Shown: one piece after another, positions 31,296-40,741 of the stretch
Layout of the letters: each line of letters opens with the position of its first letter
Position numbering within the stretch: the first letter of the stretch is position 1
Source: Bibersteinia trehalosi
GTDB taxonomy: Bacteria; Pseudomonadota; Gammaproteobacteria; Enterobacterales; Pasteurellaceae
Direction of reading: 5' to 3'
Length of the DNA stretch: 64,000 nt
NCBI RefSeq assembly: GCF_004346205.1
Contig: NZ_SMAM01000008.1
Coordinates: 1-64,000 of the forward strand
Program-made: the position numbers and the translations under genes
The notes under the pieces: model-generated
What the model was told of the DNA's origin: nothing
Database searches by the model: none
What the model saw: only the letters and a program-made list of their open reading frames with translations

Positions 31296-32828
31296 ATGAG
31301 ACTGTCTAAATTCATCACCACTTTTACCGTGGCAAGCCTATCTACGGCACTATTCGCTGCGCCGCCTGCCAAACGAAATCCACTTGCCGATTTGCCGTTT
31401 GCCAATCAAACCGAACAAGGCTTTTCATTAACTTTTGAACCGCATAAATTTGTTGCCAAAACAGCAGAATTAAATGGCGAAAGCCTGCCGTTTCGTGCGG
31501 TAGAAAAGATTGTTTATGTGAAAAATCCGATAGAAGCGGAATATCAAACCTTGAATTTCTATGTGCCGGAAGCCTATTTTAAAGGGGAAGAGATCAACGG
31601 CTACACCGCAGAAACCGCACCAATTTTTTTGCCTAACGCAGTTGGTGGCTATATGCCAGCATTAGCGGCAACAGCAGACCAAGGTGGCATGCGTGGCAGA
31701 GCCAGCACGATTTTACAAGCGTTAAAACAAGGCTATGTGGTTGCCTCGGTTGGTGCAAGAGGCAGAACGCTAGGCAGGGAAGGAAATTATACAGGCAAAG
31801 CGCCTGCGGTAATTTTAGATTTAAAAGCCGCCGTGCGTTATCTGCGTGCCAATGATGCGTTAATGGCGGGCGATGCCAATAAAATTATCTCAAATGGCAC
31901 TAGTGCCGGTGGCGCGATGTCGGCATTGCTGGCAGCAAGTGGCGATCACAGCGATTATGCCGATTTGCTGAAAACGCTGGGGGCAGCAGAAGCCAGCGAT
32001 GCGATTTTTGCCGCTTCGGTGTATTGCCCGATTACCGATTTAGAACACGCCGATATGGCCTATGAATGGCAATTTAACAAATTACACGATTATGAGCGCA
32101 AAGATATGTCTCGAATGGATGCCCAAGCCTATAACGACCGCACCATTGCCCAACCGATGCTGAGTGGTACTTTAAATGCGCAAGAAATCACAATATCCGA
32201 CCGCTTGAAAGCGGCTTATCCGGCTTATTTAAACAGCCTCAATCTGCAAGACAGCCACGGTAAACCGCTGACGCTTGATGATGAGGGTAACGGCAGTTTT
32301 AAAGATTTCATTGTGGAGCGTTTGATTGCCTCTGCCAATAAAGCCATCAGCGAAGGGCAAGATTTATCACAACTGGGCTGGCTGAAAATCGAAAACGGCA
32401 AGGTTATCGGGCTGGATTTTGAAGGCTTTGTTGCACAGAAAAAACGCATGAAATCGCCACCGGCGTTTGATGCCTTGGATTTAAGCAGTGGTGAAAATAA
32501 TTTCTTCGGCGATCAAACAACCAATAACAAACATTTCACGCCATTTGGCTTGGCACACAGCCAAGTAAAAGGCGCAATGGCGGATCCACAAACCGTGAAA
32601 TTGGTGAACGCAATGAACTATACCGACAACCATCACGCCGCCCAACATTGGCGGATCCGTGTCGGGTCGGCAGATTATGACACCTCTCACGCCATTTCTG
32701 CGGCATTAACCGCCAAACTGAGAATGAGCGGGAAAACGGTAGATTATGCGCTGCCGTGGGATGTACCCCATTCGGGCGACTATGATTTAGATGAATTGTT
32801 CCAATGGATTGATAGCATTGCTAAGTAA
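31296..32828 (+). CDS. Secreted subtype B tannase-like esterase
   Basis: 510 aa with a Sec signal peptide (MRLSKFITTFTVASLSTALFA). Alpha/beta hydrolase with elbow GTSAGGA (Ser203), VYCPITDLEHADMAYEW downstream, and a late DVPHSGDYDLDE (His) region, as in bacterial subtype B tannases that hydrolyse galloyl esters of plant tannins. The Pasteurellaceae member Lonepinella koalarum is known to degrade tannin complexes, so such an enzyme is plausible here. Monocistronic, between an OhrR-like gene and gshAB, and relatively G+C-rich. Activity on galloyl esters is not proven by sequence. Confidence 0.85.
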   Translation: MRLSKFITTFTVASLSTALFAAPPAKRNPLADLPFANQTEQGFSLTFEPHKFVAKTAELNGESLPFRAVEKIVYVKNPIEAEYQTLNFYVPEAYFKGEEINGYTAETAPIFLPNAVGGYMPALAATADQGGMRGRASTILQALKQGYVVASVGARGRTLGREGNYTGKAPAVILDLKAAVRYLRANDALMAGDANKIISNGTSAGGAMSALLAASGDHSDYADLLKTLGAAEASDAIFAASVYCPITDLEHADMAYEWQFNKLHDYERKDMSRMDAQAYNDRTIAQPMLSGTLNAQEITISDRLKAAYPAYLNSLNLQDSHGKPLTLDDEGNGSFKDFIVERLIASANKAISEGQDLSQLGWLKIENGKVIGLDFEGFVAQKKRMKSPPAFDALDLSSGENNFFGDQTTNNKHFTPFGLAHSQVKGAMADPQTVKLVNAMNYTDNHHAAQHWRIRVGSADYDTSHAISAALTAKLRMSGKTVDYALPWDVPHSGDYDLDELFQWIDSIAK

Positions 32829-32840
32829 GTAGGTAAAAAG

Positions 32841-32884
32841 CAAGCGGGCAAATTTGCACTTATTTCTGCAAAATTGCCCGCTTG
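32841..32884. terminator. Terminator with altered but still paired uptake arms
   Basis: CAAGCGGGCAA (32841-32851) and TTGCCCGCTTG (32874-32884). Both arms carry a G/C in place of the usual T/A of CAAGCGGTC, so the stem is preserved while the uptake word is lost. It separates the convergent tannase-like and gshAB genes. Confidence 0.8.
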
Positions 32885-32897
32885 TTATCTAGAAAAT

Positions 32898-35174
32898 TTA
32901 GTGGTGTCGTTCTGGAAACAGCATCTTAATGACATTTTGAGTCAAACGGCGTGATTTTCCTTGATAAGGGAAAATATGCATCATCATCATTGGATTAAAG
33001 TTAGCCTCAATTACACCCCACGAACGCAATGATGGCTCGGCAGCTTGGTTGAGATCTGGAATGATTAAATCCACGCCACACACTTTTGCGCCCATTGCGT
33101 GGGCAATGCCGACCGCGATTTGTTTATAGCTATCGTGCATTGCATCGGTCATATCAATCGAATCGCCCCCTGTGCTGATATTCGAGTTTGCTCGTAGCTG
33201 CACGTTTTGCCCTTTGGCTGGAATGTTATCTACCGTCAAGCCTTGTTCTTTCAGTTGTAGCTGTTCAATTTCGCCCAGTGCGATTTTTTTCAACGGCGAA
33301 CGGCTGCCATCACCACGCAATGGATCGGCATTTTTCATTTCAACTAACTCTCGCACCGTATGCACACCATCGCCCACCACATTTGCAGGCACTCGCAACA
33401 ACACAGCAAGGGTTTCATCGCCTAGTACAAAGAAGCGGTATTCCGTGCCAACTAAATAATCTTCTACCATCACTTCTTTATCTTCTCTAAATGCAATTTC
33501 AATCGCCTTAGCAAAGTCGTCACGATTATTCACGCCTTGTTGGAAGATAGTAATCCCTAAACCATAGTTGGTGCTTTTGGGTTTGATTACCACGGCTTTA
33601 CCTTCAAACAGTGGGTAATGTGCAACAGCAGTTGCGACATCGGTAAATTCCACACTTTTTGGCACGTTAAAACCTGCTTTGGCGAGCACTTTTTTGGTGA
33701 CCACTTTGTTTTCCATAATCAATGGCGAAATGTATTGATCGTGGGAAGTCATATTGCCGTTTTTAACGTATTCCAGATGATCACCAAATTTCAGTGCGAG
33801 GAATTGGTCGTTTTCGTCTAATAGCTCAACCGAAATGCCTTGTTGAATCAAATCAAATAGGAGTGCTTGGGTAGAAAGCTCCATATTGTCAAAAGCAGAA
33901 AGGGCATAGAAACGTTCAAAGGCTTGGGCTTTATAATGTTGTGCTAATTTTGCAGAAAATTGCTGATAACCGCCCGCTTGTTGAAGCGCATTGACAAAGC
34001 GTCCGCCAAGCGTTTGGCTTGGCTCATAAAATTGAGCAATTTTGTCTTGAACGGTTGTGATTTTGCTTTCATCTGCACCGATCTCTTGTAACATGGCAAT
34101 CATTTCTTGCAGAATAGAGAGACCTTCATCTTGGTATTTTGTGATGGAAAGCGGATCTTCCATAGCGACTTCAAAGAGACGTTCTCGTCCTAAATCCACA
34201 CCTGCTTGGCTGTTGGTTTCCGTTTTCCAAAGCATTAACAGCAAGAAACTATGGATAAATTCGGCATCTTCTAGAGTAATGCCATAAGGCGCAAAGGGAT
34301 TGAGATCAAACAGGCGGAATTCGCAATACTGAATCCCTTTATCCAATAATTCACGCACTTTTTGGGATCCACGTAAACGGACATTGGAGTAATACTCTTT
34401 TTCGGCAATCAAGTCGCCATTTGCCACGAATTTTTCCAAACTTTCCACATAATCACGCAAACTGTTGTGATTGATTTTGATATGTTCGGCATTCACATAA
34501 CCATATTGGCTAGAACGTAGCGAACGTACAAATCTGCCCTCTGCAAGCGGTGAATTTTCACCAAAATAGTGCGATTCTACAGTGTTGCTGGCGGAAAGCA
34601 GGTAAACTAACACCCACTGATAACGTAGGAAATTGTTAGCAAGTTTCATATACACAGCGGACTGAAAAGCGTGTTTTTCGCTGTATTCATTCTGCATTGC
34701 AAACAGTTTGTCAATCAAATCAGGGCTGATTTGGAAATTGTAATGAATACCGCTGACCATCTGTTTATATTTGCCATAAGAGCGTACTAAATGCTCGCGA
34801 TAGGCAACATCATTAGGGTTATCTAATTGTGCCACTTTAATTTGATCTTCCGGCGGTAAACCGCTCGGCATACTGATTGGTAAAAGATATTCATCTTCGG
34901 GGAGCGAGCGTAATACGACTTCGTGAATAGCAGAGAGCCAGCGTAGTGTATCTTTCAGTTTCGTGTTCGGGGGGGTGATTAATTCTAATTGGCTTTCAGC
35001 GAAGTCGGTTTGAATGTAAGGATGATAGGAACGATTACCAAAAACAGCAGGGTGAGGGGTAGTAACAATATTGCCTTTAGCATCAATCCGTTGGCTCTCT
35101 TTTTCTAAACCGAAGTTGCCTTGTTGGAAGAACAATTGTAGTTGGTGTTGAAGAATGAGGTTGCGAAGATTCAT
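32898..35174 (-). CDS. gshAB: Bifunctional glutamate-cysteine ligase / glutathione synthetase
   Basis: 758 aa, the usual length of the fused GshF/GshAB enzyme of Pasteurellaceae and streptococci. The N-terminal ligase part includes FGLEKESQRI and SGIHYNFQIS and NPFAPYGI; the C-terminal ATP-grasp part (about residue 490 on) includes VVIKPKSTNYGLGI, VEDYLVGTEYRFFVLGDE, GVDLIIPD and EANFNP. It makes glutathione from Glu, Cys and Gly in the cytoplasm, supplying the GST and other thiol enzymes. Monocistronic, with a 258-nt intergenic region shared with ygiW. Confidence 0.97.
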   Translation of the reverse strand: MNLRNLILQHQLQLFFQQGNFGLEKESQRIDAKGNIVTTPHPAVFGNRSYHPYIQTDFAESQLELITPPNTKLKDTLRWLSAIHEVVLRSLPEDEYLLPISMPSGLPPEDQIKVAQLDNPNDVAYREHLVRSYGKYKQMVSGIHYNFQISPDLIDKLFAMQNEYSEKHAFQSAVYMKLANNFLRYQWVLVYLLSASNTVESHYFGENSPLAEGRFVRSLRSSQYGYVNAEHIKINHNSLRDYVESLEKFVANGDLIAEKEYYSNVRLRGSQKVRELLDKGIQYCEFRLFDLNPFAPYGITLEDAEFIHSFLLLMLWKTETNSQAGVDLGRERLFEVAMEDPLSITKYQDEGLSILQEMIAMLQEIGADESKITTVQDKIAQFYEPSQTLGGRFVNALQQAGGYQQFSAKLAQHYKAQAFERFYALSAFDNMELSTQALLFDLIQQGISVELLDENDQFLALKFGDHLEYVKNGNMTSHDQYISPLIMENKVVTKKVLAKAGFNVPKSVEFTDVATAVAHYPLFEGKAVVIKPKSTNYGLGITIFQQGVNNRDDFAKAIEIAFREDKEVMVEDYLVGTEYRFFVLGDETLAVLLRVPANVVGDGVHTVRELVEMKNADPLRGDGSRSPLKKIALGEIEQLQLKEQGLTVDNIPAKGQNVQLRANSNISTGGDSIDMTDAMHDSYKQIAVGIAHAMGAKVCGVDLIIPDLNQAAEPSLRSWGVIEANFNPMMMMHIFPYQGKSRRLTQNVIKMLFPERHH

Positions 35175-35319
35175 ACAATTCTTTCCTGATAAATAATCAA
35201 TTAGACGAATAAATGTTCTTAGTCTAACAAAATATAAACAGGGTTTGCTAGAGTGAGTGATTATTTTGAATGCTCAAGCTTTAAGCGATATTTGGTTTGT
35301 GACAGGGAAAATCGTTGCC

Positions 35320-35335
35320 CTTAAGATTTCCTTAA
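35320..35335 (+). promoter_or_regulatory. QseB-type box CTTAA-N6-CTTAA
   Basis: CTTAAGATTTCCTTAA is a perfect direct repeat CTTAA-N6-CTTAA, about 100 nt before the ygiW start. The same motif is the binding site of QseB upstream of ygiW-qseBC in Aggregatibacter and fits the PmrA/QseB (YTTAAK-N5-YTTAAK) consensus. It supports two-component control of ygiW. Confidence 0.75.
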
Positions 35336-35432
35336 TAAATTCATGGTTGAATATAGGCTAACAAGGGCGGCGGTTCTTGTTAATTTAAAGATCTTATTTT
35401 TACTATTATAATTTAATCAGGGAAGCTTATTT

Positions 35433-35897
35433 ATGAAAAAATTAATCACGTTATCTACTTTACTGGTAGTTTCATCTTTTGCTGTAGCGCAAGGGGGATT
35501 TGAAGACCCGAATGATGCACGTACCTATAAGGCGAACGAGCAAGAGCGCGCAGAAATGAAAAGAGAAAAATTGCGTAAGCATGGTAAACAGGATGGCAAA
35601 TATGGTGATAAAAAAGGCATCGGATTTTTCGATGAAAATAATGCTGTGAAAAGTGTCAAAGATCTTCCTGCAGCTAAGGATAAATCTTTTGTGTTGCTTG
35701 AAGGCAATATCACCAAACGTGTGGGCAAAAAGGACTTTATTTTCAAAGATGCAACTGGCGAAGTGGAAATTGAAGTAAGCCGTCGTGCGTGGCAAGGTCA
35801 AACGATTACTCCAACAGATCGCATTCAAATTCGTGGTGTGTTAGATAAAGAGTGGGATAAGACCGAAGTAGAGGTAATGGAGATTATCAAAAAATAA
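35433..35897 (+). CDS. ygiW: YgiW/YdeI-family OB-fold stress protein
   Basis: 154 aa. Signal peptide MKKLITLSTLLVVSSFAVA, a charged Lys/Glu-rich segment (about 30-70), then a bacterial OB-fold domain (about 75-154) with FVLLEGNITKRVGKKDFIFKDATGEVEIEV and DRIQIRGVLDKEWDKTEVEV. Periplasmic; family members protect against peroxide, cationic peptides and metals. In many Pasteurellaceae it heads ygiW-qseB-qseC; here it is followed by a terminator and slyX, although a perfect QseB box precedes it. The charged insert makes it longer than the usual 125-130 residues. Confidence 0.88.
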   Translation: MKKLITLSTLLVVSSFAVAQGGFEDPNDARTYKANEQERAEMKREKLRKHGKQDGKYGDKKGIGFFDENNAVKSVKDLPAAKDKSFVLLEGNITKRVGKKDFIFKDATGEVEIEVSRRAWQGQTITPTDRIQIRGVLDKEWDKTEVEVMEIIKK

Positions 35898-35920
35898 TCT
35901 TCTTCGTGATGGGCGAGGTA

Positions 35921-35942
35921 AAGCAGTGCGAAAGCACTGCTT
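35921..35942 (+). terminator. Terminator after ygiW
   Basis: AAGCAGTGC-GAAA-GCACTGCTT (35921-35942), a GNRA-like tetraloop, followed by TTTT. Confidence 0.92.
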
Positions 35943-35950
35943 TTTTCGTA

Positions 35951-36175
35951 TTAATAGTGGGGTGGGGGAGTCTCTTCTGAACGGCTGGCAACATTGCTCG
36001 AGGAGAGCCCTTGTAGCTTTTCAGCGAGATTGCGTACTTGTAATTGAAGTTTATCTAAAGCAAATTGTTGATGAATAAGCGCTTGATTTAATTCTTCAAT
36101 CGTTTGTTCCTGAAAGGCAACTTTTGTTTCTAGTTCGATCAAATATTGCTGAAGTTTGGTGTTATTTGAAGACAT
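35951..36175 (-). CDS. slyX: SlyX family protein
   Basis: 74 aa from the ATG at 36175, which follows TTTTGCGTAA; the in-frame extension to 36211 gives a non-family N-terminus. A coiled coil (LQQYLIELETKVAFQEQTIEELNQALIHQQFALDKLQLQVRNL region) ends in the diagnostic EETPPPHY. Function unknown; it lies divergent from fkpA in gamma-proteobacteria, as here. Confidence 0.95.
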   Translation of the reverse strand: MSSNNTKLQQYLIELETKVAFQEQTIEELNQALIHQQFALDKLQLQVRNLAEKLQGLSSSNVASRSEETPPPHY

Positions 36176-36273
36176 TTTACGCAAAATGGGTTGTTTTAAA
36201 CAGAAATACACTTTACCCTATTGCCCTTCGATTACAAACTGATTTTTATTTTAATTTAAATTAAGGAAATACA

Positions 36274-36981
36274 ATGTTGAAAAAACAATTAGCTATTTTG
36301 GTTGCGGGTGTCGTGGCCGCAACATCTGCATTTGCAGACAAACAGGATCCTAAATTTGTCGATGATTCCTCTTATGCTGTCGGCGTGCTGATGGGGAAAA
36401 ACCTTGAAGGTATCATTGACTCACAAAAAGCGTTTTTCTCATACAATGAAGATCGTATTGTTGCTGGGGTGCAAGATACACTCAAAAAAACAGGCAAACT
36501 CACTGATGAAGATTTGCAAAAGCAGCTAAAAGCACTCGATGATTATCTTTCCGCACAAGAGAGCAAATTACAAGCGGAAAAAAATAAAGAAACCATCGAA
36601 GCGGGTAATAAATTTCGCGCAGAATATGAAAAACAGTCTGGTGTGAAGAAAACAGCATCGGGCTTGCTCTATAAAATTGAAAAAGCCGGTGAAGGTGATT
36701 CCCCGAAAGCGGAAGATACCGTGAAAGTTCACTACAAAGGCACGCTTACCGATGGTTCGGTATTTGATAGCTCCTACGACCGTGGTGAGCCGATTGAGTT
36801 CCAATTAAGCCAGCTAATCCCTGCATGGGTAGAGGCGATTCCTATGCTGAAAAAAGGTGGTAAAATGGAAATCGTTGCTGCACCTGAGCTTGCTTATGGT
36901 GATCGCCAAGCAGGCAGAATTCCGGCGAGTTCTACCTTAAAATTTGAAGTGGAATTACTTGATTTCACGCCAGCAAAATAA
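36274..36981 (+). CDS. fkpA: FKBP-type peptidyl-prolyl isomerase FkpA
   Basis: 235 aa. Signal peptide MLKKQLAILVAGVVAATSAFA; N-terminal helical dimerisation domain (about 25-125, with YAVGVLMGKNLEG and coiled KQLKALDDYLSAQESKLQAEK); C-terminal FKBP domain (about 130-235) with VKVHYKGTLTDGSVFDSSYDRGEP and PAELAYG-like APELAYGDRQAGRIPASSTL. Periplasmic foldase and chaperone. Ends at a small hairpin before yheO. Confidence 0.96.
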   Translation: MLKKQLAILVAGVVAATSAFADKQDPKFVDDSSYAVGVLMGKNLEGIIDSQKAFFSYNEDRIVAGVQDTLKKTGKLTDEDLQKQLKALDDYLSAQESKLQAEKNKETIEAGNKFRAEYEKQSGVKKTASGLLYKIEKAGEGDSPKAEDTVKVHYKGTLTDGSVFDSSYDRGEPIEFQLSQLIPAWVEAIPMLKKGGKMEIVAAPELAYGDRQAGRIPASSTLKFEVELLDFTPAK

Positions 36982-36999
36982 TCTAAAATAATATTCAAT

Positions 37000-37017
37000 A
37001 GGCGAGGTCACTCGCCT
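37000..37017 (+). terminator. Terminator after fkpA
   Basis: AGGCGAG (37000-37006) and CTCGCCT (37011-37017) followed by TTT. Confidence 0.85.
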
Positions 37018-37031
37018 TTTTACATTGACTT

Positions 37032-37700
37032 ATGAATCAAATTTTTACCCCGCTTTCTGACGAAGATCATGCTATTCTTGCTTCTTATTTTCCTGTGGTA
37101 GATGGCATCGCAACCTTAATTGGTACACACTGTGAAATTGTCTTGCATTCATTAGAATATCTAGAAAATTCAGCGATCTATATTGCTAATGGGCATAACA
37201 CAGGGCGAACGATTGGTTCACCGATTACTGAGCGAGCTTTGCAATCGCTCCGGCATATGCAGACCGACAGTGTTTCCAAGCCTTACTTTACTAAAGCGAA
37301 AGGCGGTGTACTGATGAAATCTGTCAGTATTGCTATTCGTAACCGTAAGCAGCATGTGATAGGCTTATTGTGTATCAATATGAATCTAGATGTGCCCGTT
37401 TCGCAATTCTTAAGTACCTTCATTGCACCCGATGAGGGCGAACAAGCGGTGGAAAATGGGGTAAATTTTGCCAGCTCACTAGATGATTTGGTGGTGCAGA
37501 GTATTGATAGCACTATTGCAGAAGTACGTAATGATCAGCGAATTGCCAATAACAGTAAAAACCGCCAAATTATCATTGCGCTCTATGAGAAAGGTATTTT
37601 TGAGATTAAAGATGCCATTCATCAAGTCGCCAAACGGTTGGGAATTTCTCGACATACCATCTATCTCTATATTCGCCAACTTAAGCAGGAAACAGAATAA
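37032..37700 (+). CDS. yheO: YheO-like transcriptional regulator
   Basis: 222 aa. N-terminal YheO PAS-like domain ([41 protein letters not shown], and [12 protein letters not shown]) and C-terminal HTH ([30 protein letters not shown]). In E. coli it precedes tusDCB exactly as here. Its TAA overlaps the tusD ATG (TAATG), so the two are translationally coupled. Target genes are not established. Confidence 0.93.
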   Translation: MNQIFTPLSDEDHAILASYFPVVDGIATLIGTHCEIVLHSLEYLENSAIYIANGHNTGRTIGSPITERALQSLRHMQTDSVSKPYFTKAKGGVLMKSVSIAIRNRKQHVIGLLCINMNLDVPVSQFLSTFIAPDEGEQAVENGVNFASSLDDLVVQSIDSTIAEVRNDQRIANNSKNRQIIIALYEKGIFEIKDAIHQVAKRLGISRHTIYLYIRQLKQETE

Positions 37701-38053
37701 TGCATTATGTTTTAGCGATTAAATCGCCTGTTTATGGCGGGCAAGGGGCTTATCTCGCTTACCAGTTTGCCAACGCATTACTGGCTAAACAGCACCAAAT
37801 TAGCCAAATTTTCTTTTTTCAAAACGGGGTTAGTAACGGCAATAGCTTGGTTGAACCAGCCAGTGATGAGCTCAATTTAGTGCAGGCATGGCAGCAATTT
37901 TCACAACAGCATAATGTGCCGTTACACTTGTGTATTGCCGCCAGCCAGCGGCGGGGGATTTCGGCGGAAAATTTAGCAGAAGGCTTTGTGTTGGCTGGAT
38001 TAGGTGAATTTAGCAAAGCCGTGCTAGAAGCGGATAGAGTAATGAGTTTTTAA
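37700..38053 (+). CDS. tusD: Sulfurtransferase complex subunit TusD
   Basis: 117 aa, slightly shorter than E. coli TusD. DsrE-like fold: [31 protein letters not shown], and [13 protein letters not shown] with the active-site Cys that accepts sulfur from TusA. Part of the TusBCD hexamer that relays sulfur to TusE and MnmA for 2-thiouridine in tRNA wobble positions. Start overlaps the yheO stop. Confidence 0.95.
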   Translation: MHYVLAIKSPVYGGQGAYLAYQFANALLAKQHQISQIFFFQNGVSNGNSLVEPASDELNLVQAWQQFSQQHNVPLHLCIAASQRRGISAENLAEGFVLAGLGEFSKAVLEADRVMSF

Positions 38054-38054
38054 C

Positions 38055-38423
38055 ATGAGATACAAACTAGCCGTATTATTCACACAACCTCCATTTGGCA
38101 GTGCAACCAGTCGAGAAGGACTCGATGCCGTGTTAGCTGCATCAGCTTTTTGTGACGAAGATGAAATAGCAATCTGCTTTTTGTTCGATGGCGTTTTCAA
38201 CCTGCTGAAAAAGCAGCAACCAGAGCAGATTTTGCAAAAAGATCACATTGCCACATTTAAATTGCTGGAACTGTATGAATTAAGCGAATGCTTTATTTGC
38301 CAACAATCTGTTACCGAACGTGGATTAGATAACGCAGAGTGGATTTTACAAGACGTGCAGTTTGTGGCACGAGAGCACATTTTTGCTTGCTTACGCAATG
38401 CCGAGAAAGTTTTGACGTTTTAA
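38055..38423 (+). CDS. tusC: Sulfurtransferase complex subunit TusC
   Basis: 122 aa. DsrF-like: FTQPPFGSATSREGLDAVLAASAFCDEDEIAICFLFDGVFNLL. Structural partner of TusD and TusB; starts 1 nt after the tusD stop codon. Confidence 0.95.
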   Translation: MRYKLAVLFTQPPFGSATSREGLDAVLAASAFCDEDEIAICFLFDGVFNLLKKQQPEQILQKDHIATFKLLELYELSECFICQQSVTERGLDNAEWILQDVQFVAREHIFACLRNAEKVLTF

Positions 38424-38431
38424 GGATAGTT

Positions 38432-38698
38432 ATGCTTTATACCATAAGCCGTGCCGATTACGACTCAAATCAACTTCAAGCTATTATTTCGCAATTTACC
38501 GAAAATGATGCCATTGTGCTTTGGCAAGATGGCGTTCTGCAAGCGGTGAAAAATCCGCAATTTTTTGCAAATTGCGCGAATGTGTTTGTATTAGAAACCG
38601 ATTTGCAAGCAAGAGGATTAACAACATCGTTGCCAGTGATTTCTTTCGCGGCATTGGTTGAAATCAGCGAACATTTCTACCCGCAAATTGCATTATAA
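38432..38698 (+). CDS. tusB: Sulfurtransferase complex subunit TusB
   Basis: 88 aa from the ATG at 38432 with AAGGAT upstream; the longer frame from 38339 overlaps tusC. DsrH-like: MLYTISRADYDSNQLQAII, AIVLWQDGVLQAV, and VFVLETDLQARGL. Completes the TusBCD complex. In E. coli rpsL follows; here selB, on the opposite strand, does. Confidence 0.93.
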   Translation: MLYTISRADYDSNQLQAIISQFTENDAIVLWQDGVLQAVKNPQFFANCANVFVLETDLQARGLTTSLPVISFAALVEISEHFYPQIAL

Positions 38699-38728
38699 AA
38701 ATCAATACCATGAGCTGACTTTACTTGC

Positions 38729-38751
38729 TTCTTCCCCGCAAGGGGGAAGAA
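38729..38751. terminator. Terminator between tusB and selB
   Basis: TTCTTCCCC (38729-38737) and GGGGAAGAA (38743-38751) form a hairpin between convergent genes. Confidence 0.8.
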
Positions 38752-38773
38752 AATGAGCCTAACGATTCAAGAA

Positions 38774-40621
38774 TTAATATCCTTGCCCATCTCTGAGCAA
38801 ATGTACATTTCCTTTGCGGCGTAAAAAACCGACTCGGTCAAAATATTCAATTAATTGTACGGTCACTTTACGACCATAGCCAATTTCATCTCGTAGCTGG
38901 TTTACAGAAATTTCACCATTTTGTTGAATAATGCTTTTGATCAGTTGGGCAAAATTGCTGATCTGCTCAAAGGTTAAAAAACGGTCTTTCACAATCGGCA
39001 CTAAATAACCAAGTTTGCCTGCTTTATAGAGTAAATTTCGCATTTCACCCTCATCTGTAGCTAATTCGCTCGCAATATCCCGCACCCAAAGCGCTTGCGT
39101 AGTCCGCTGGAAAATGGGCAAAACTTGTTGCCAAATTGCGATTTCCTCGGCAGAAAACGCAATTTTATGTTCAGGCAAATGGATCCAGCCGCGGCTTTGA
39201 GCCAGTTTACCCTGTTCAACCAATTCATCTATAAAGTGATAGACCAGATTTTCTGGCTGAGCCAGTGCTGCTATACGGTAAAGACGGGCTTTGGTCACAC
39301 CTACTTGATCATTATGTTGAGCATGATAATTGGCTAATTTTTCAAGAATAGTTTGTTGTAATTGTTGTTTAAAAACGGGGCTAAAAAGCCATTTTTGCCC
39401 TAAGTTTTCGCCAAATCGCAGCAAATTACTGATAAATTGCTGCTCCGCCCACGCTAAAAATGACAGTTCCACTGCTTTTGTTTCAAGGTCATATGAAATT
39501 TTGTTTGCAAGCGGTTGGTTTTGACTGATTTTTTGCAAAAATGCTAAACGAGTTTCGCTGCGTTTATGGCGTTTGGGCGAATGGATTTCGATTACACTTG
39601 CTCCCGCAAGCGTTTGGCTGTCATCACCGTTACGGATGATGAGTTTATCACCATTGGCAATATGCAATGGCTGATCAAGAATAATTTCGGCAAGTAAATT
39701 GGCAGAATTTTGTGCAAAATCACCCGCTTGTTTATTGAGTAAATTCAATTTTGCGGTGATATGGCTAGCAAAATGGTATAGGTGTACAACGCTATTTTCG
39801 GGCAATTCTTGTTCGCTATGTAGCTGTACGCTAATGCGATCGGTCGCAAAATTTGGTTCAAGCTCGGTCAGCCAATCGCCTCGTGCCAGCTCAGTTTTTT
39901 CGATGTTTGCTAAATTTAAGGCAAGCCGTTGTCCAGCAAGCCCTTGCTGGCTTTCACTATTTTGAGCGTGAATATTTTTTACGCGCACACGTTTGCCGTT
40001 AGAAAGATATAATTCCGTTCCTACTTGCACTTTGCCCGCTACTGCTGTACCGGTGACGACTAAGCCTGCCCCTTTAATATTGAAGACTCGATCAATGGCA
40101 TAACGGAAGGGTTTTTCTAGATGAGAACTTAAGTGATTGAGTGAGACAAGGTGCTGTTTGAGATTCGCAATACCTTCGCCAGTGTGCGCTGAGGTAACAA
40201 AAAAAGCGGCTTGATTTAAAAACGGATAACGCTGTTTTAGCTCGCTTTGCAAGTTTGAAATTTGCTCTGCATTTGCACGATCAGCTTTGGTTAGCACCAC
40301 GATGATTTGGCTAAAATTGAGCAGCTTGAGGATGTTAAGATGTTCATCTGTTTGCGGTTTAATGCCTTCATCTGCTGCCACAACCAGCATAGCATGTTGC
40401 AAGCCACCTAAGCCGGCTAACATATTCGACAAGAATTTTTGATGCCCTGGTACATCAATAAACCCTAAAATATCGCCTTCAATCGGCAGATAGGCATAGC
40501 CCAAATCAATGGTGAGTCCGCGTTTTTTCTCTTCGGGTAAATGGGCGGTATGTGTGCCTGTTAATGCTTGTAATAATGTGGTTTTGCCGTGATCGACATG
40601 GCCTGCGGTGCAGATGATCAT
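38774..40621 (-). CDS. selB: Selenocysteine-specific elongation factor SelB
   Basis: 615 aa. N-terminal GTPase: GHVDHGKTTLLQAL (P-loop), KKRGLTIDLGYAY, DVPGHQKFLSNM and TKAD; EF-Tu-like domains II/III; then the C-terminal winged-helix repeats that bind the SECIS hairpin (DRFLTFEQISNFAQLIKSI to GRKVTVQLIEYFDRVGFLRRKGNVHLL). Delivers Sec-tRNA to UGA codons. No selA, selC or selenoprotein gene is in the window. Divergent from mutS. Confidence 0.96.
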   Translation of the reverse strand: MIICTAGHVDHGKTTLLQALTGTHTAHLPEEKKRGLTIDLGYAYLPIEGDILGFIDVPGHQKFLSNMLAGLGGLQHAMLVVAADEGIKPQTDEHLNILKLLNFSQIIVVLTKADRANAEQISNLQSELKQRYPFLNQAAFFVTSAHTGEGIANLKQHLVSLNHLSSHLEKPFRYAIDRVFNIKGAGLVVTGTAVAGKVQVGTELYLSNGKRVRVKNIHAQNSESQQGLAGQRLALNLANIEKTELARGDWLTELEPNFATDRISVQLHSEQELPENSVVHLYHFASHITAKLNLLNKQAGDFAQNSANLLAEIILDQPLHIANGDKLIIRNGDDSQTLAGASVIEIHSPKRHKRSETRLAFLQKISQNQPLANKISYDLETKAVELSFLAWAEQQFISNLLRFGENLGQKWLFSPVFKQQLQQTILEKLANYHAQHNDQVGVTKARLYRIAALAQPENLVYHFIDELVEQGKLAQSRGWIHLPEHKIAFSAEEIAIWQQVLPIFQRTTQALWVRDIASELATDEGEMRNLLYKAGKLGYLVPIVKDRFLTFEQISNFAQLIKSIIQQNGEISVNQLRDEIGYGRKVTVQLIEYFDRVGFLRRKGNVHLLRDGQGY

Positions 40622-40741
40622 GATTATGCTCCCTCTCTAAATTTAGTCGAAATGATAGCAAATCCCACCCAAAAAGATAACAGCCCATTATCGTCGCCAA
40701 TCTGCTAAAATAGCACTAAATTTTCTTATCAAAATAGACGA

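Noticed and set aside
33172-33490. Overlapping plus-strand frames inside gshAB
   Set aside because: They arise from the codon structure of gshAB, and the translations show no recognisable domain.
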